The position numbers and the translations under genes are program-made. From NCBI GenBank assembly GCA_958295665.1, contig OY282560.1:93286311-93350310 (forward strand): 64,000 nt of DNA, written 5' to 3'. Under the pieces are notes generated by a model. It ran no database searches, was not told where the DNA came from, and saw only the letters and a program-made list of their open reading frames with translations. Positions 14,201-27,700 of this stretch are shown here, piece after piece. The first letter of the stretch is position 1. Every line of letters begins with the position of its first letter. This DNA comes from Tipula vernalis. Lineage: Eukaryota > Arthropoda > Insecta > Diptera > Tipulidae.

Positions 14201-17200
14201 TAAAAAACGAAAATCTGCAATTATGTTCCGATTTGGTTGATTGATGACTCTATCAATAGGTGCTGAGACCTATAATTGTCATGCCAACGGGCATTTAGAT
14301 CGCTCGAATATTTCTACACATTTCGTAGAAAATTCGATATTATGGAAAATCACCTGAACTATAGACCATGAATCCATAATAAAAAACGAAAATCTGCAAT
14401 TGTGCTCCGATTTGGTTGATTGATGCCTCTATCAATAGGTGCTGAGACCTGTAATTGTCATGCCTACGGGCATTAAGATCGCTCGAATATTTCTACACAT
14501 TTCGTAGAAAATTCGATATTATGGAAAATCACCTGAACTATAGACCATGAATCCATAATAAAAAACGAAAATCTGCAATTGTGCTCCGATTTGGTTGAAT
14601 GATGCCTCTATCAATAGGTGCTGAGACCTGTAATTGTCATGCCAACGGGCATTTAGATCGCTCGAATATTTCTACACATTTCGTAGAAAATTCGATATTA
14701 TGGAAAATCACCTGAACTATAGACCATGAATCCATAATAAAAAACGAAAATCTGCAATTATGTTCCGATTTGGTTGATTGATGACTCTATCAATAGGTGC
14801 TGAGACCTGTAATTATCATGCCAACGGGCATTTAGATCGCTCGAATATTTCTACACATTTCGTAGAAAATTCGATTTTATGGAAAATCACCTGAACTATA
14901 GACCATGAATCCATAATAAAAAACGAAAATCTGCAATTATGTTCCGATTTGGTTGATTGATGAATCTATCAATAGGTGCTGAGACCTGTAATTGTCATGC
15001 CAACGGGCATTTAGATTGCTCGAATATTTCTACACATTTCGTAGAAAATTCGATATTATGGAAAATCACCTGAACTATAGACCATGAATCCATAATAAAA
15101 AACGAAAATCTGCAATTATGTTCCGATTTGGTTGATTGATGACTCTATCAATAGGTGCTGAGACCTGTAATTATCATGCCAACGGGCATTTAGATTGCTC
15201 GAATATTTCTACACATTTCGTAGAAAATTCGATATTATGGAAAATCACCTGAACTATAGACCATGAATCCATAATAAAAAACGAAAATCTGCAATTATGT
15301 TCCGATTTGGTTGATTGATGACTCTATCAATAGGTGCTGAGACCTGTAATTATCATGCCAACGGGCATTTAGATCGCTCGAATATTTCTACACATTTCGT
15401 AGAAAATTCGATATTATGGAAAATCACCTGAACTATAGACCATGAATCCATAATAAAAAACGAAAATCTGCAATTATGTTCCGATTTGGTTGATTGATGA
15501 CTCTATCAATAGGTGCTGAGACCTGTAATTGTCATGCCAACGGGCATTTAGATCGCTCGAATATTTCTACACATTTCGTAGAAAATTCGATATTATGGAA
15601 AATCACCTGAACTATAGACCATGAATCCATAATAAAAAACGAAAATCTGCAATTATGTTCCGATTTGGTTGATTGATGACTCTATCAATAGGTGCTGAGA
15701 CCTGTAATTATCATGCCAACGGGCATTTAGATTGCTCGAATATTTCTACACATTTCGTAGAAAATTCGATATTATGGAAAATCACCTGAACTATAGACCA
15801 TGAATCCATAATAAAAAACGAAAATCTGCAATTGTGCTCCGATTTGGTTGATTGATGCCTCTATCAATAGGTGCTGAGACCTGTAATTGTCATGCCAACG
15901 GGCATTTAGATCGCTCGAATATTTCTACACATTTCGTAGAAAATTCGATATTATGGAAAAGCACCTGAACTATAGACCATGAATCCATAATAAAAAACGA
16001 AAATCTGCAATTGTGCTCCGATTTGGTTGATTGATGCCTCTATCAATAGGTGCTGAGACCTGTAATTGTCATGCAAACGGGCATTTAGATCGCTCGAATA
16101 TTTCTACACATTTCGTAGAAAATTCGATATTATGGAAAAGCACCTGAACTATAGACCATGAATCCATAATAAAAAACGAAAATCTGCAATTGTGCTCCGA
16201 TTTGGTTGATTGATGCCTCTATCAATAGGTGCTGAGACCTGTAATTGTCATGCCAACGGGCATTTAGATCGCTCGAATATTTCTACACATTTCGTAGAAA
16301 ATTCGATATTATGGAAAAGCACCTGAACTATAGACCATGAATCCATAATAAAAAACGAAAATCTGCAATTGTGCTCCGATTTGATTGATTGATGCCTCTA
16401 TCAATAGGTGCTGAGACCTATAATTGTCATGCCAACGGGCATTTAGATCGCTCGAATATTTCTACACATTTCGTAGAAAATTCGATATTATGGAAAATCA
16501 CCTGAACTATAGACCATGAATCCATAATAAAAAACGAAAATCTGCAATTGTGCTCCGATTTGGTTGATTGATGCCTCTATCAATAGGTGCTGAGACCTGT
16601 AATTGTCATGCCTACGGGCATTTAGATCGCTCGAATATTTCTACACATTTCGTAGAAAATTCGATTTTATGGAAAATCACCTGAACTATAGACCATGAAT
16701 CCATAATAAAAAACGAAAATCTGCAATTATGTTCCGATTTGGTTGATTGATGACTCTATCAATAGGTGCTGAGACCTGTAATTATCATGCCAACGGGCAT
16801 TTAGATTGCTCGAATATTTCTACACATTTCGTAGAAAATTCGATATTATGGAAAATCACCTGAACTATAGACCATGAATCCATAATAAAAAACGAAAATC
16901 TGCAATTATGTTCCGATTTGGTTGATTGATGACTCTATCAATAGGTGCTGAGACCTGTAATTATCATGCCAACGGGCATTTAGATCGCTCGAATATTTCT
17001 ACACATTTCGTAGAAAATTCGATTTTATGGAAAATCACCTGAACTATAGACCATGAATCCATAATAAAAAACGAAAATCTGCAATTATGTTCCGATTTGG
17101 TTGATTGATGACTCTATCAATAGGTGCTGAGACCTGTAATTGTCATGCCAACGGGCATTTAGATCGCTCGAATATTTCTACACATTTCGTAGAAAATTCG

Positions 17201-20135
17201 ATATTATGGAAAATCACCTGAACTATAGACCATGAATCCATAATAAAAAACGAAAATCTGCAATTATGTTCCGATTTGGTTGATTGATGACTCTATCAAT
17301 AGGTGCTGAGACCTGTAATTATCATGCCAACGGGCATTTAGATTGCTCGAATATTTCTACACATTTCGTAGAAAATTCGATATTATGGAAAATCACCTGA
17401 ACTATAGACCATGAATCCATAATAAAAAACGAAAATCTGCAATTGTGCTCCGATTTGGTTGATTGATGCCTCTATCAATAGGTGCTGAGACCTGTAATTG
17501 TCATGCCAACGGGCATTTAGATCGCTCGAATATTTCTACACATTTCGTAGAAAATTCGATATTATGGAAAATCACCTGAACTATAGACCATGAATCCATA
17601 ATAAAAAACGAAAATCTGCAATTATGTTCCGATTTGGTTGATTGATGACTCTATCAATAGGTGCTGAGACCTGTAATTATCATGCCAACGGGCATTTAGA
17701 TTGCTCGAATATTTCTACACATTTCGTAGAAAATTCGATATTATGGAAAATCACCTGAACTATAGACCATGAATTCATAATAAAAAACGAAAATCTGCAA
17801 TTGTGCTCCGATTTGGTTGATTGATGCCTCTATCAATAGGTGCTGAGACCTGCAATTGTCATGCCAACGGGCATTTAGATCGCTCGAATATTTCTACACA
17901 TTTCGTAGAAAATTCGATATTATGGAAAATCACCTGAACTGACCATGAATCCATAATAAAAAACGAAAATCTGCAATTATGTTCCGATTTGGTTGATTGA
18001 TGACTCTATCAGTAGATCGCTCGAATATTTCTACACATTTCTTAGAAAATTCAATTTTATGGAAAATCACCTGAACTATAGACCATAAATTCATAATAAA
18101 AAAACGAAAATCTGCAATTGTGCTCCGATTTGGATAATTGATGCCTCTATCAATAGGTGCTGAGACCTGTAATTGTCATGCCAGCGGGCATTTAGATCGC
18201 TCGAATATTTCTACACATTTCGTAGAAAATTCGATATTATGAAAAATCACCTGAACTGACCATGAATCCATAATAAAAAACGAAAATCTGCAATTATGTT
18301 CCGATTTGGTTGATTGATGACTCTATCAATAGGTGCTGAGACCTGTAATTATCATGCCAACGGGCATTTAGATCGCTCGAATATTTCTACACATTTCGTA
18401 GAAAATTCGATTTTATGGAAAATCACCTGAACTATAGACCATGAATCCATAATAAAAAACGAAAATCTGCAATTATGTTCCGATTTGGTTGATTGATGAC
18501 TCTATCAATAGGTGCTGAGACCTGTAATTATCATGCCAACGGGCATTTAGATTGCTCGAATATTTCGACACATTTCGTAGAAAATTCGATATTATGGAAA
18601 ATCACCTGAACTATAGACCATGAATCCATAATAAAAAACGAAAATCTGCAATTATGTTCCGATTTGGTTGATTGATGACTCTATCAATAGGTGCTGAGAC
18701 CTGTAATTATCATGCCAACGGGCATTTAGATCGCTCGAATATTTCTACACATTTCGTAGAAAATTCGATTTTATGGAAAATCACCTGAACTATAGACCAT
18801 GAATCCATAATAAAAAACGAAAATCTGCAATTATGTTCCGATTTGGTTGATTGATGACTCTATCAATAGGTGCTGAGACCTGTAATTATCATGCCAACGG
18901 GCATTTAGATCGCTCGAATATTTCTACACATTTCGTAGAAAATTCGATTTTATGGAAAATCACCTGAACTATAGACCATGAATCCATAATAAAAAACGAA
19001 AATCTGCAATTATGTTCCGATTTGGTTGATTGATGACTCTATCAATAGGTGCTGAGACCTGTAATTGTCATGCCAACGGGCATTTAGATCGCTCGAATAT
19101 TTCTACACATTTCGTAGAAAATTCGATATTATGGAAAATCACCTGAACTATAGACCATGAATCCATAATAAAAAACGAAAATCTGCAATTATGTTCCGAT
19201 TTGGTTGATTGATGACTCTATCAATAGGTGCTGAGACCTGTAATTATCATGCCAACGGGCATTTAGATTGCTCGAATATTTCTACACATTTCGTAGAAAA
19301 TTCGATATTATGGAAAATCACCTGAACTATAGACCATGAATCCATAATAAAAAACGAAAATCTGCAATTGTGCTCCGATTTGGTTGATTGATGCCTCTAT
19401 CAATAGGTGCTGAGACCTGTAATTGTCATGCCAACGGGCATTTAGATCGCTCGAATATTTCTACACATTTCGTAGAAAATTCGATATTATGGAAAATCAC
19501 CTGAACTATAGACCATGAATCCATAATAAAAAACGAAAATCTGCAATTGTGCTCCGATTTGGTTGATTGATGCCTCTATCAATAGGTGCTGAGACCTGTA
19601 ATTGTCATGCCAACGGGCATTTAGATCGCTCGAATATTTCTACACATTTCGTAGAAAATTCGATATTATGGAAAATCACCTGAACTATAGACCATGAATC
19701 CATAATAAAAAACGAAAATCTGCAATTATGTTCCGATTTGGTTGATTGATGACTCTATCAATAGGTGCTGAGACCTGTAATTATCATGCCAACGGGCATT
19801 TAGATTGCTCGAATATTTCTACACATTTCGTAGAAAATTCGATATTATGGAAAATCACCTGAACTATAGACCATGAATCCATAATAAAAAACGAAAATCT
19901 GCAATTGTGCTCCGATTTGGTTGATTGATGCCTCTATCAATAGGTGCTGAGACCTGTAATTGTCATGCCAACGGGCATTTAGATCGCTCGAATATTTCTA
20001 CACATTTCGTAGAAAATTCGATATTATGGAAAATCACCTGAACTATAGACCATGAATCCATAATAAAAAACGAAAATCTGCAATTATGTTCCGATTTGGT
20101 TGATTGATGACTCTATCAATAGGTGCTGAGACCTG
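2965..20135 (+). repeat. Two tandem copies of an 8511-bp higher-order block
   Basis: Rare variants recur at exactly 8511 bp: CGTAAAAAATTCG (3165 and 11676), a CTTAGAAAATTCAA copy without the short junction (3501 and 12012), the short-monomer junction (4341 and 12852), CCTGAACTGACC (9421 and 17932) and ATTTCGACAC (10051 and 18562). Diagnostic sites disagree before about 2960 and after about 20135, which brackets the unit to roughly 2965-11510 and 11511-20135. Each copy spans about 48 monomers, including short ones. Confidence 0.88.
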
Positions 20136-21710
20136 TAATTGTCATGCCAACGGGCATTTAGATCGCTCGAATATTTCTACACATTTCGTAGAAAATTCGA
20201 TATTATGGAAAATCACCTGAACTATAGACCATGAATCCATAATAAAAAACGAAAATCTGCAATTATGTTCCGATTTGGTTGATTGATGACTCTATCAATA
20301 GGTGCTGAGACCTGTAATTATCATGCCAACGGGCATTTAGATTGCTCGAATATTTCTACACATTTCGTAGAAAATTCGATATTATGGAAAATCACCTGAA
20401 CTATAGACCATGAATTCATAATAAAAAACGAAAATCTGCAATTGTGCTCCGATTTGGTTGATTGATGCCTCTATCAATAGGTGCTGAGACCTGCAATTGT
20501 CATGCCAACGGGCATTTAGATCGCTCGAATATTTCTACACATTTCGTAGAAAATTCGATATTATGGAAAATCACCTGAACTGACCATGAATCCATAATAA
20601 AAAACGAAAATCTGCAATTATGTTCCGATTTGGTTGATTGATGACTCTATCAGTAGATCGCTCGAATATTTCTACACATTTCTTAGAAAATTCAATTTTA
20701 TGGAAAATCACCTGAACTATAGACCATAAATTCATAATAAAAAAACGAAAATCTGCAATTGTGCTCCGATTTGGATAATTGATGCCTCTATCAATAGGTG
20801 CTGAGACCTGTAATTGTCATGCCAGCGGGCATTTAGATCGCTCGAATATTTCTACACATTTCGTAGAAAATTCGATATTATGAAAAATCACCTGAACTGA
20901 CCATGAATCCATAATAAAAAACGAAAATCTGCAATTATGTTCCGATTTGGTTGATTGATGACTCTATCAATAGGTGCTGAGACCTGTAATTATCATGCCA
21001 ACGGGCATTTAGATCGCTCGAATATTTCTACACATTTCGTAGAAAATTCGATTTTATGGAAAATCACCTGAACTATAGACCATGAATCCATAATAAAAAA
21101 CGAAAATCTGCAATTATGTTCCGATTTGGTTGATTGATGACTCTATCAATAGGTGCTGAGACCTGTAATTATCATGCCAACGGGCATTTAGATTGCTCGA
21201 ATATTTCGACACATTTCGTAGAAAATTCGATATTATGGAAAATCACCTGAACTATAGACCATGAATCCATAATAAAAAACGAAAATCTGCAATTATGTTC
21301 CGATTTGGTTGATTGATGACTCTATCAATAGGTGCTGAGACCTGTAATTATCATGCCAACGGGCATTTAGATCGCTCGAATATTTCTACACATTTCGTAG
21401 AAAATTCGATTTTATGGAAAATCACCTGAACTATAGACCATGAATCCATAATAAAAAACGAAAATCTGCAATTATGTTCCGATTTGGTTGATTGATGACT
21501 CTATCAATAGGTGCTGAGACCTGTAATTATCATGCCAACGGGCATTTAGATCGCTCGAATATTTCTACACATTTCGTAGAAAATTCGATTTTATGGAAAA
21601 TCACCTGAACTATAGACCATGAATCCATAATAAAAAACGAAAATCTGCAATTATGTTCCGATTTGGTTGATTGATGACTCTATCAATAGGTGCTGAGACC
21701 TGTAATTATC
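17498..21710 (+). repeat. 2641-bp tandem duplication at the right end of the 8511-bp block
   Basis: CCTGAACTGACC (17932 and 20573) and ATTTCGACAC (18562 and 21203) recur 2641 bp apart. Matching fails near 21710, where an AATTGTC/GATCGC copy lines up with AATTATC/GATTGC. The same cassette, including the rare ATTATGAAAAATCACC, is seen again 6743 bp further on (20891 and 27634; 21203 and 27946). Confidence 0.82.
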
Positions 21711-24700
21711 ATGCCAACGGGCATTTAGATTGCTCGAATATTTCTACACATTTCGTAGAAAATTCGATATTATGGAAAATCACCTGAACTATAGACCATG
21801 AATCCATAATAAAAAACGAAAATCTGCAATTGTGCTCCGATTTGGTTGATTGATGCCTCTATCAATAGGTGCTGAGACCTGTAATTGTCATGCCAACGGG
21901 CATTTAGATCGCTCGAATATTTCTACACATTTCGTAGAAAATTCGATATTATGGAAAATCACCTGAACTATAGACCATGAATCCATATTAAAAAACGAAA
22001 ATCTGCAATTATGTTCCGATTTGGTTGATTGATGACTCTATCAATAGGTGCTGAGACCTGTAATTATCATGCCAACGGGCATTTAGATCGCTCGAATATT
22101 TCTACACATTTCGTAGAAAATTCGATTTTATGGAAAATCACCTGAACTATAGACCATGAATCCATAATAAAAAACGAAAATCTGCAATTATGTTCCGATT
22201 TGGTTGATTGATGACTCTATCAATAGGTGCTGAGACCTGTAATTATCATGCCAACGGGCATTTAGATTGCTCGAATATTTCTACACATTTCGTAGAAAAT
22301 TCGATATTATGGAAAATCACCTGAACTATAGACCATGAATCCATAATAAAAAACGAAAATCTGCAATTGTGCTCCGATTTGGTTGATTGATGCCTCTATC
22401 AATAGGTGCTGAGACCTGTAATTGTCATGCCAACGGGCATTTAGATCGCTCGAATATTTCTACACATTTCGTAGAAAATTCGATATTATGGAAAATCACC
22501 TGAACTATAGACCATGAATCCATAATAAAAAACGAAAATCTGCAATTATGTTCCGATTTGGTTGATTGATGACTCTATCAATAGGTGCTGAGACCTGTAA
22601 TTATCATGCCAACGGGCATTTAGATCGCTCGAATATTTCTACACATTTCGTAGAAAATTCGATTTTATGGAAAATCACCTGAACTATAGACCATGAATCC
22701 ATAATAAAAAACGAAAATCTGCAATTATGTTCCGATTTGGTTGATTGATGACTCTATCAATAGGTGCTGAGACCTGTAATTATCATGCCAACGGGCATTT
22801 AGATTGCTCGAATATTTCTACACATTTCGTAGAAAATTCGATATTATGGAAAATCACCTGAACTATAGACCATGAATCCATAATAAAAAACGAAAATCTG
22901 CAATTGTGCTCCGATTTGGTTGATTGATGCCTCTATCAATAGGTGCTGAGACCTGTAATTGTCATGCCAACGGGCATTTAGATCGCTCGAATATTTCTAC
23001 ACATTTCGTAGAAAATTCGATATTATGGAAAATCACCTGAACTATAGACCATGAATCCATAATAAAAAACGAAAATCTGCAATTATGTTCCGATTTGGTT
23101 GATTGATGACTCTATCAATAGGTGCTGAGACCTGTAATTATCATGCCAACGGGCATTTAGATCGCTCGAATATTTCTACACATTTCGTAGAAAATTCGAT
23201 TTTATGGAAAATCACCTGAACTATAGACCATGAATCCATAATAAAAAACGAAAATCTGCAATTATGTTCCGATTTGGTTGATTGATGACTCTATCAATAG
23301 GTGCTGAGACCTGTAATTATCATGCCAACGGGCATTTAGATTGCTCGAATATTTCTACACATTTCGTAGAAAATTCGATATTATGGAAAATCACCTGAAC
23401 TATAGACCATGAATCCATAATAAAAAACGAAAATCTGCAATTGTGCTCCGATTTGGTTGATTGATGCCTCTATCAATAGGTGCTGAGACCTGTAATTGTC
23501 ATGCCAACGGGCATTTAGATCGCTCGAATATTTCTACACATTTCGTAGAAAATTCGATATTATGGAAAATCACCTGAACTATAGACCATGAATTCATAAT
23601 AAAAAACGAAAATCTGCAATTATGTTCCGATTTGGTTGATTGATGACTCTATCAATAGGTGCTGAGACCTGTAATTATCATGCCAACGGGCATTTAGATT
23701 GCTCGAATATTTCTACACATTTCGTAGAAAATTCGATATTATGGAAAATCACCTGAACTATAGACCATGAATCCATAATAAAAAACGAAAATCTGCAATT
23801 GTGCTCCGATTTGGTTGATTGATGCCTCTATCAATAGGTGCTGAGACCTGTAATTGTCATGCCAACGGGCATTTAGATCGCTCGAATATTTCTACACATT
23901 TCGTAGAAAATTCGATATTATGGAAAATCACCTGAACTATAGACCATGAATCCATAATAAAAAACGAAAATCTGCAATTATGTTCCGATTTGGTTGATTG
24001 ATGACTCTATCAGTAGATCGCTCGAATATTTCTACACATTTCTTAGAAAATTCAATTTTATGGAAAATCACCTGAACTATAGACCATAAATCCATAATAA
24101 AAAACGAAAATCTGCAATTGTGCTCCGATTTGGTTGATTGATGCCTCTATCAATAGGTGCTGAGACCTGTAATTTTCATGCCAACGGGCATTTAGATTGC
24201 TCGAATATTTCTACACATTTCGTAGAAAATTCGATATTATGGAAAATCACCTGAACTATAGACCATGAATCCATAATAAAAAACGAAAATCTGCAATTAT
24301 GTTCCGATTTGGTTGATTAATGACTCATTCAGTAGATCGCTCGAATATTTCTACACATTTCTTAGAAAAGTCAATTTTATGGAAAATCACCTGAACTATA
24401 GACCATAAATTCATAATAAAAAACGAAAATCTGCAATTGTGCTCCGATTTGATTGATTGATGCCTCTATCAATAGGTGCTGAGACCTGTAATTGTCATGC
24501 CAACGGCCATTTAGATCGCTCGAATATTTCTACACATTTCGTAGAAAATTCGATATTATGGAAAATCACCTGAACTATAGACCATGAATCCATAATAAAA
24601 AACGAAAATCTGCAATTGTGTTCCGATTTGGTTGATTGATGCCTCTATCAATAGGTGCTGAGACCTGTAATTGTCATGCCAACGGGCATTTAGATCGCTC

Positions 24701-27700
24701 GAATATTTCTACACATTTCGTAGAAAATTCGATATTATGGAAAATCACCTGAACTATAGACCATGAATCCATAATAAAAAACGAAAATCTGCAATTATGT
24801 TCCGATTTGGTTGATTGATGACTCTATCAGTAGATCGCTCGAATATTTCTACACATTTCTTAGAAAATTCAATTTTATGGAAAATCACCTGAACTATAGA
24901 CCATAAATTCATAATAAAAAAACGAAAATCTGCAATTATGTTCCGATTTGGTTGATTGATGACTCTATCAATAGGTGCTGAGACCTGTAATTGTCATGCC
25001 AACCGGCATTTAGATTGCTCGAATATTTCTACACATTTCGTAGAAAATTCGATATTATGGAAAATCACCTGAACTATAGACCATGAATCCATTATAAAAA
25101 ACGAAAATCTGCAATTGTGCTCCGATTTGGTTGATTGATGCCTCTATCAATAGGTGCTGAGACCTGTAATTGTCATGCCAACGGGCATTTAGATCGCTCG
25201 AATATTTCTACACATTTCGTAGAAAATTCGATTTTATGGAAAATCACCTGAACTATAGACCATGAATCCATAATAAAAAACGAAAATCTGCAATTATGTT
25301 CCGATTTGGTTGATTGATGACTCTATCAATAGGTGCTGAGACCTGTAATTATCATGCCAACGGGCATTTAGATTGCTCGAATATTTCTACACATTTCGTA
25401 GAAAATTCGATATTATGGAAAATCACCTGAACTATAGACATGAATCCATAATAAAAAACGAAAATCTGCAATTATGTTCCGATTTGGTTGATTGATGACT
25501 CTATCAATAGGTGCTGAGACCTGTAATTATCATGCCAACGGGCATTTAGATCGCTCGAATATTTCTACACATTTCGAAAAAAATTCGATTTTATGGAAAA
25601 TCACCTGAACTATAGACCATGAATCCATAATAAAAAACGAAAATCTGCAATTATGTTCCGATTTGGTTGATTGATGACTCTATCAATAGGTGCTGAGACC
25701 TGTAATTGTCATGCCAACGGGCATTTAGATCGCTCGAATATTTCTACACATTTCGTAGAAAATTCGATATTATGGAAAATCACCTGAACTATAGACCATG
25801 AATCCATAATAAAAAACGAAAATCTGCAATTATGTTCCGATTTGGTTGATTGATGACTCTATCAATAGGTGCTGAGACCTGTAATTATCATGCCAACGGG
25901 CATTTAGATTGCTCGAATATTTCTACACATTTCGTAGAAAATTCGATATTATGGAAAATCACCTGAACTATAGACCATGAATCCATAATAAAAAACGAAA
26001 ATCTGCAATTATGTTCCGATTTGGTTGATTGATGACTCTATCAATAGGTGCTGAGACCTGTAATTATCATGCCAACGGGCATTTAGATTGCTCGAATATT
26101 TCTACACATTTCGTAGAAAATTCGATATTATGGAAAATCACCTGAACTATAGACCATGAATCCATAATAAAAAACGAAAATCTGCAATTGTGCTCCGATT
26201 TGGTTGATTGATGCCTCTATCAATAGGTGCTGAGACCTGTAATTGTCATGCCAACGGGCATTTAGATCGCTCGAATATTTCTACACATTTCGTAGAAAAT
26301 TCGATATTATGGAAAATCACCTGAACTATAGACCATGAATCCATAATAAAAAACGAAAATCTGCAATTATGTTCCGATTTGGTTGATTAATGACTCTTTC
26401 AGTAGATCGCTCGAATATTTCTACACATTTCTTAGAAAAGTCAATTTTATGGAAAATCACCTGAACTATAGACCATAAATTCATAATAAAAAACGAAAAT
26501 CTGCAATTGTGCTCCGATTTGATTGATTGATGCCTCTATCAATAGGTGCTGAGACCTGTAATTGTCATGCCAACGGGCATTTAGATCGCTCGAATATTTC
26601 TACACATTTCGTAGAAAATTCGATATTATGGAAAATCACCTGAACTATAGACCATGAATCCATAATAAAAAACGAAAATCTGCAATTATGTTCCGATTTG
26701 GTTGATTAATGACTCTTTCAGTAGATCGCTCGAATATTTCTACACATTTCTTAGAAAATTCAATTTTATGGAAAATCACCTGAACTATAGACCATAAATT
26801 CATAATAAAAAAACGAAAATCTGCAATTGTGCTCCGATTTGGATAATTGATGCCTCTATCAATAGGTGCTGAGACCTGTAATTGTCATGCCAGCGGGCAT
26901 TTAGATCGCTCGAATATTTCTACACATTTCGTAGAAAATTCGATATTATGGAAAATCACCTGAACTGACCATGAATCCATAATAAAAAACGAAAATCTGC
27001 AATTATGTTCCGATTTGGTTGATTGATGACTCTATCAATAGGTGCTGAGACCTGTAATTATCATGCCAACGGGCATTTAGATCGCTCGAATATTTCTACA
27101 CATTTCGTAGAAAATTCGATTTTATGGAAAATCACCTGAACTATAGACCATGAATCCATAATAAAAAACGAAAATCTGCAATTATGTTCCGATTTGGTTG
27201 ATTGATGACTCTATCAATAGGTGCTGAGACCTGTAATTATCATGCCAACGGGCATTTAGATTGCTCGAATATTTCTACACATTTCGTAGAAAATTCGATA
27301 TTATGGAAAATCACCTGAACTATAGACCATGAATCCATAATAAAAAACGAAAATCTGCAATTATGTTCCGATTTGGTTGATTGATGACTCTATCAGTAGA
27401 TCGCTCGAATATTTCTACACATTTCTTAGAAAATTCAATTTTATGGAAAATCACCTGAACTATAGACCATAAATTCATAATAAAAAAACGAAAATCTGCA
27501 ATTGTGCTCCGATTTGGATAATTGATGCCTCTATCAATAGGTGCTGAGACCTGTAATTGTCATGCCAGCGGGCATTTAGATCGCTCGAATATTTCTACAC
27601 ATTTCGTAGAAAATTCGATATTATGAAAAATCACCTGAACTGACCATGAATCCATAATAAAAAACGAAAATCTGCAATTATGTTCCGATTTGGTTGATTG

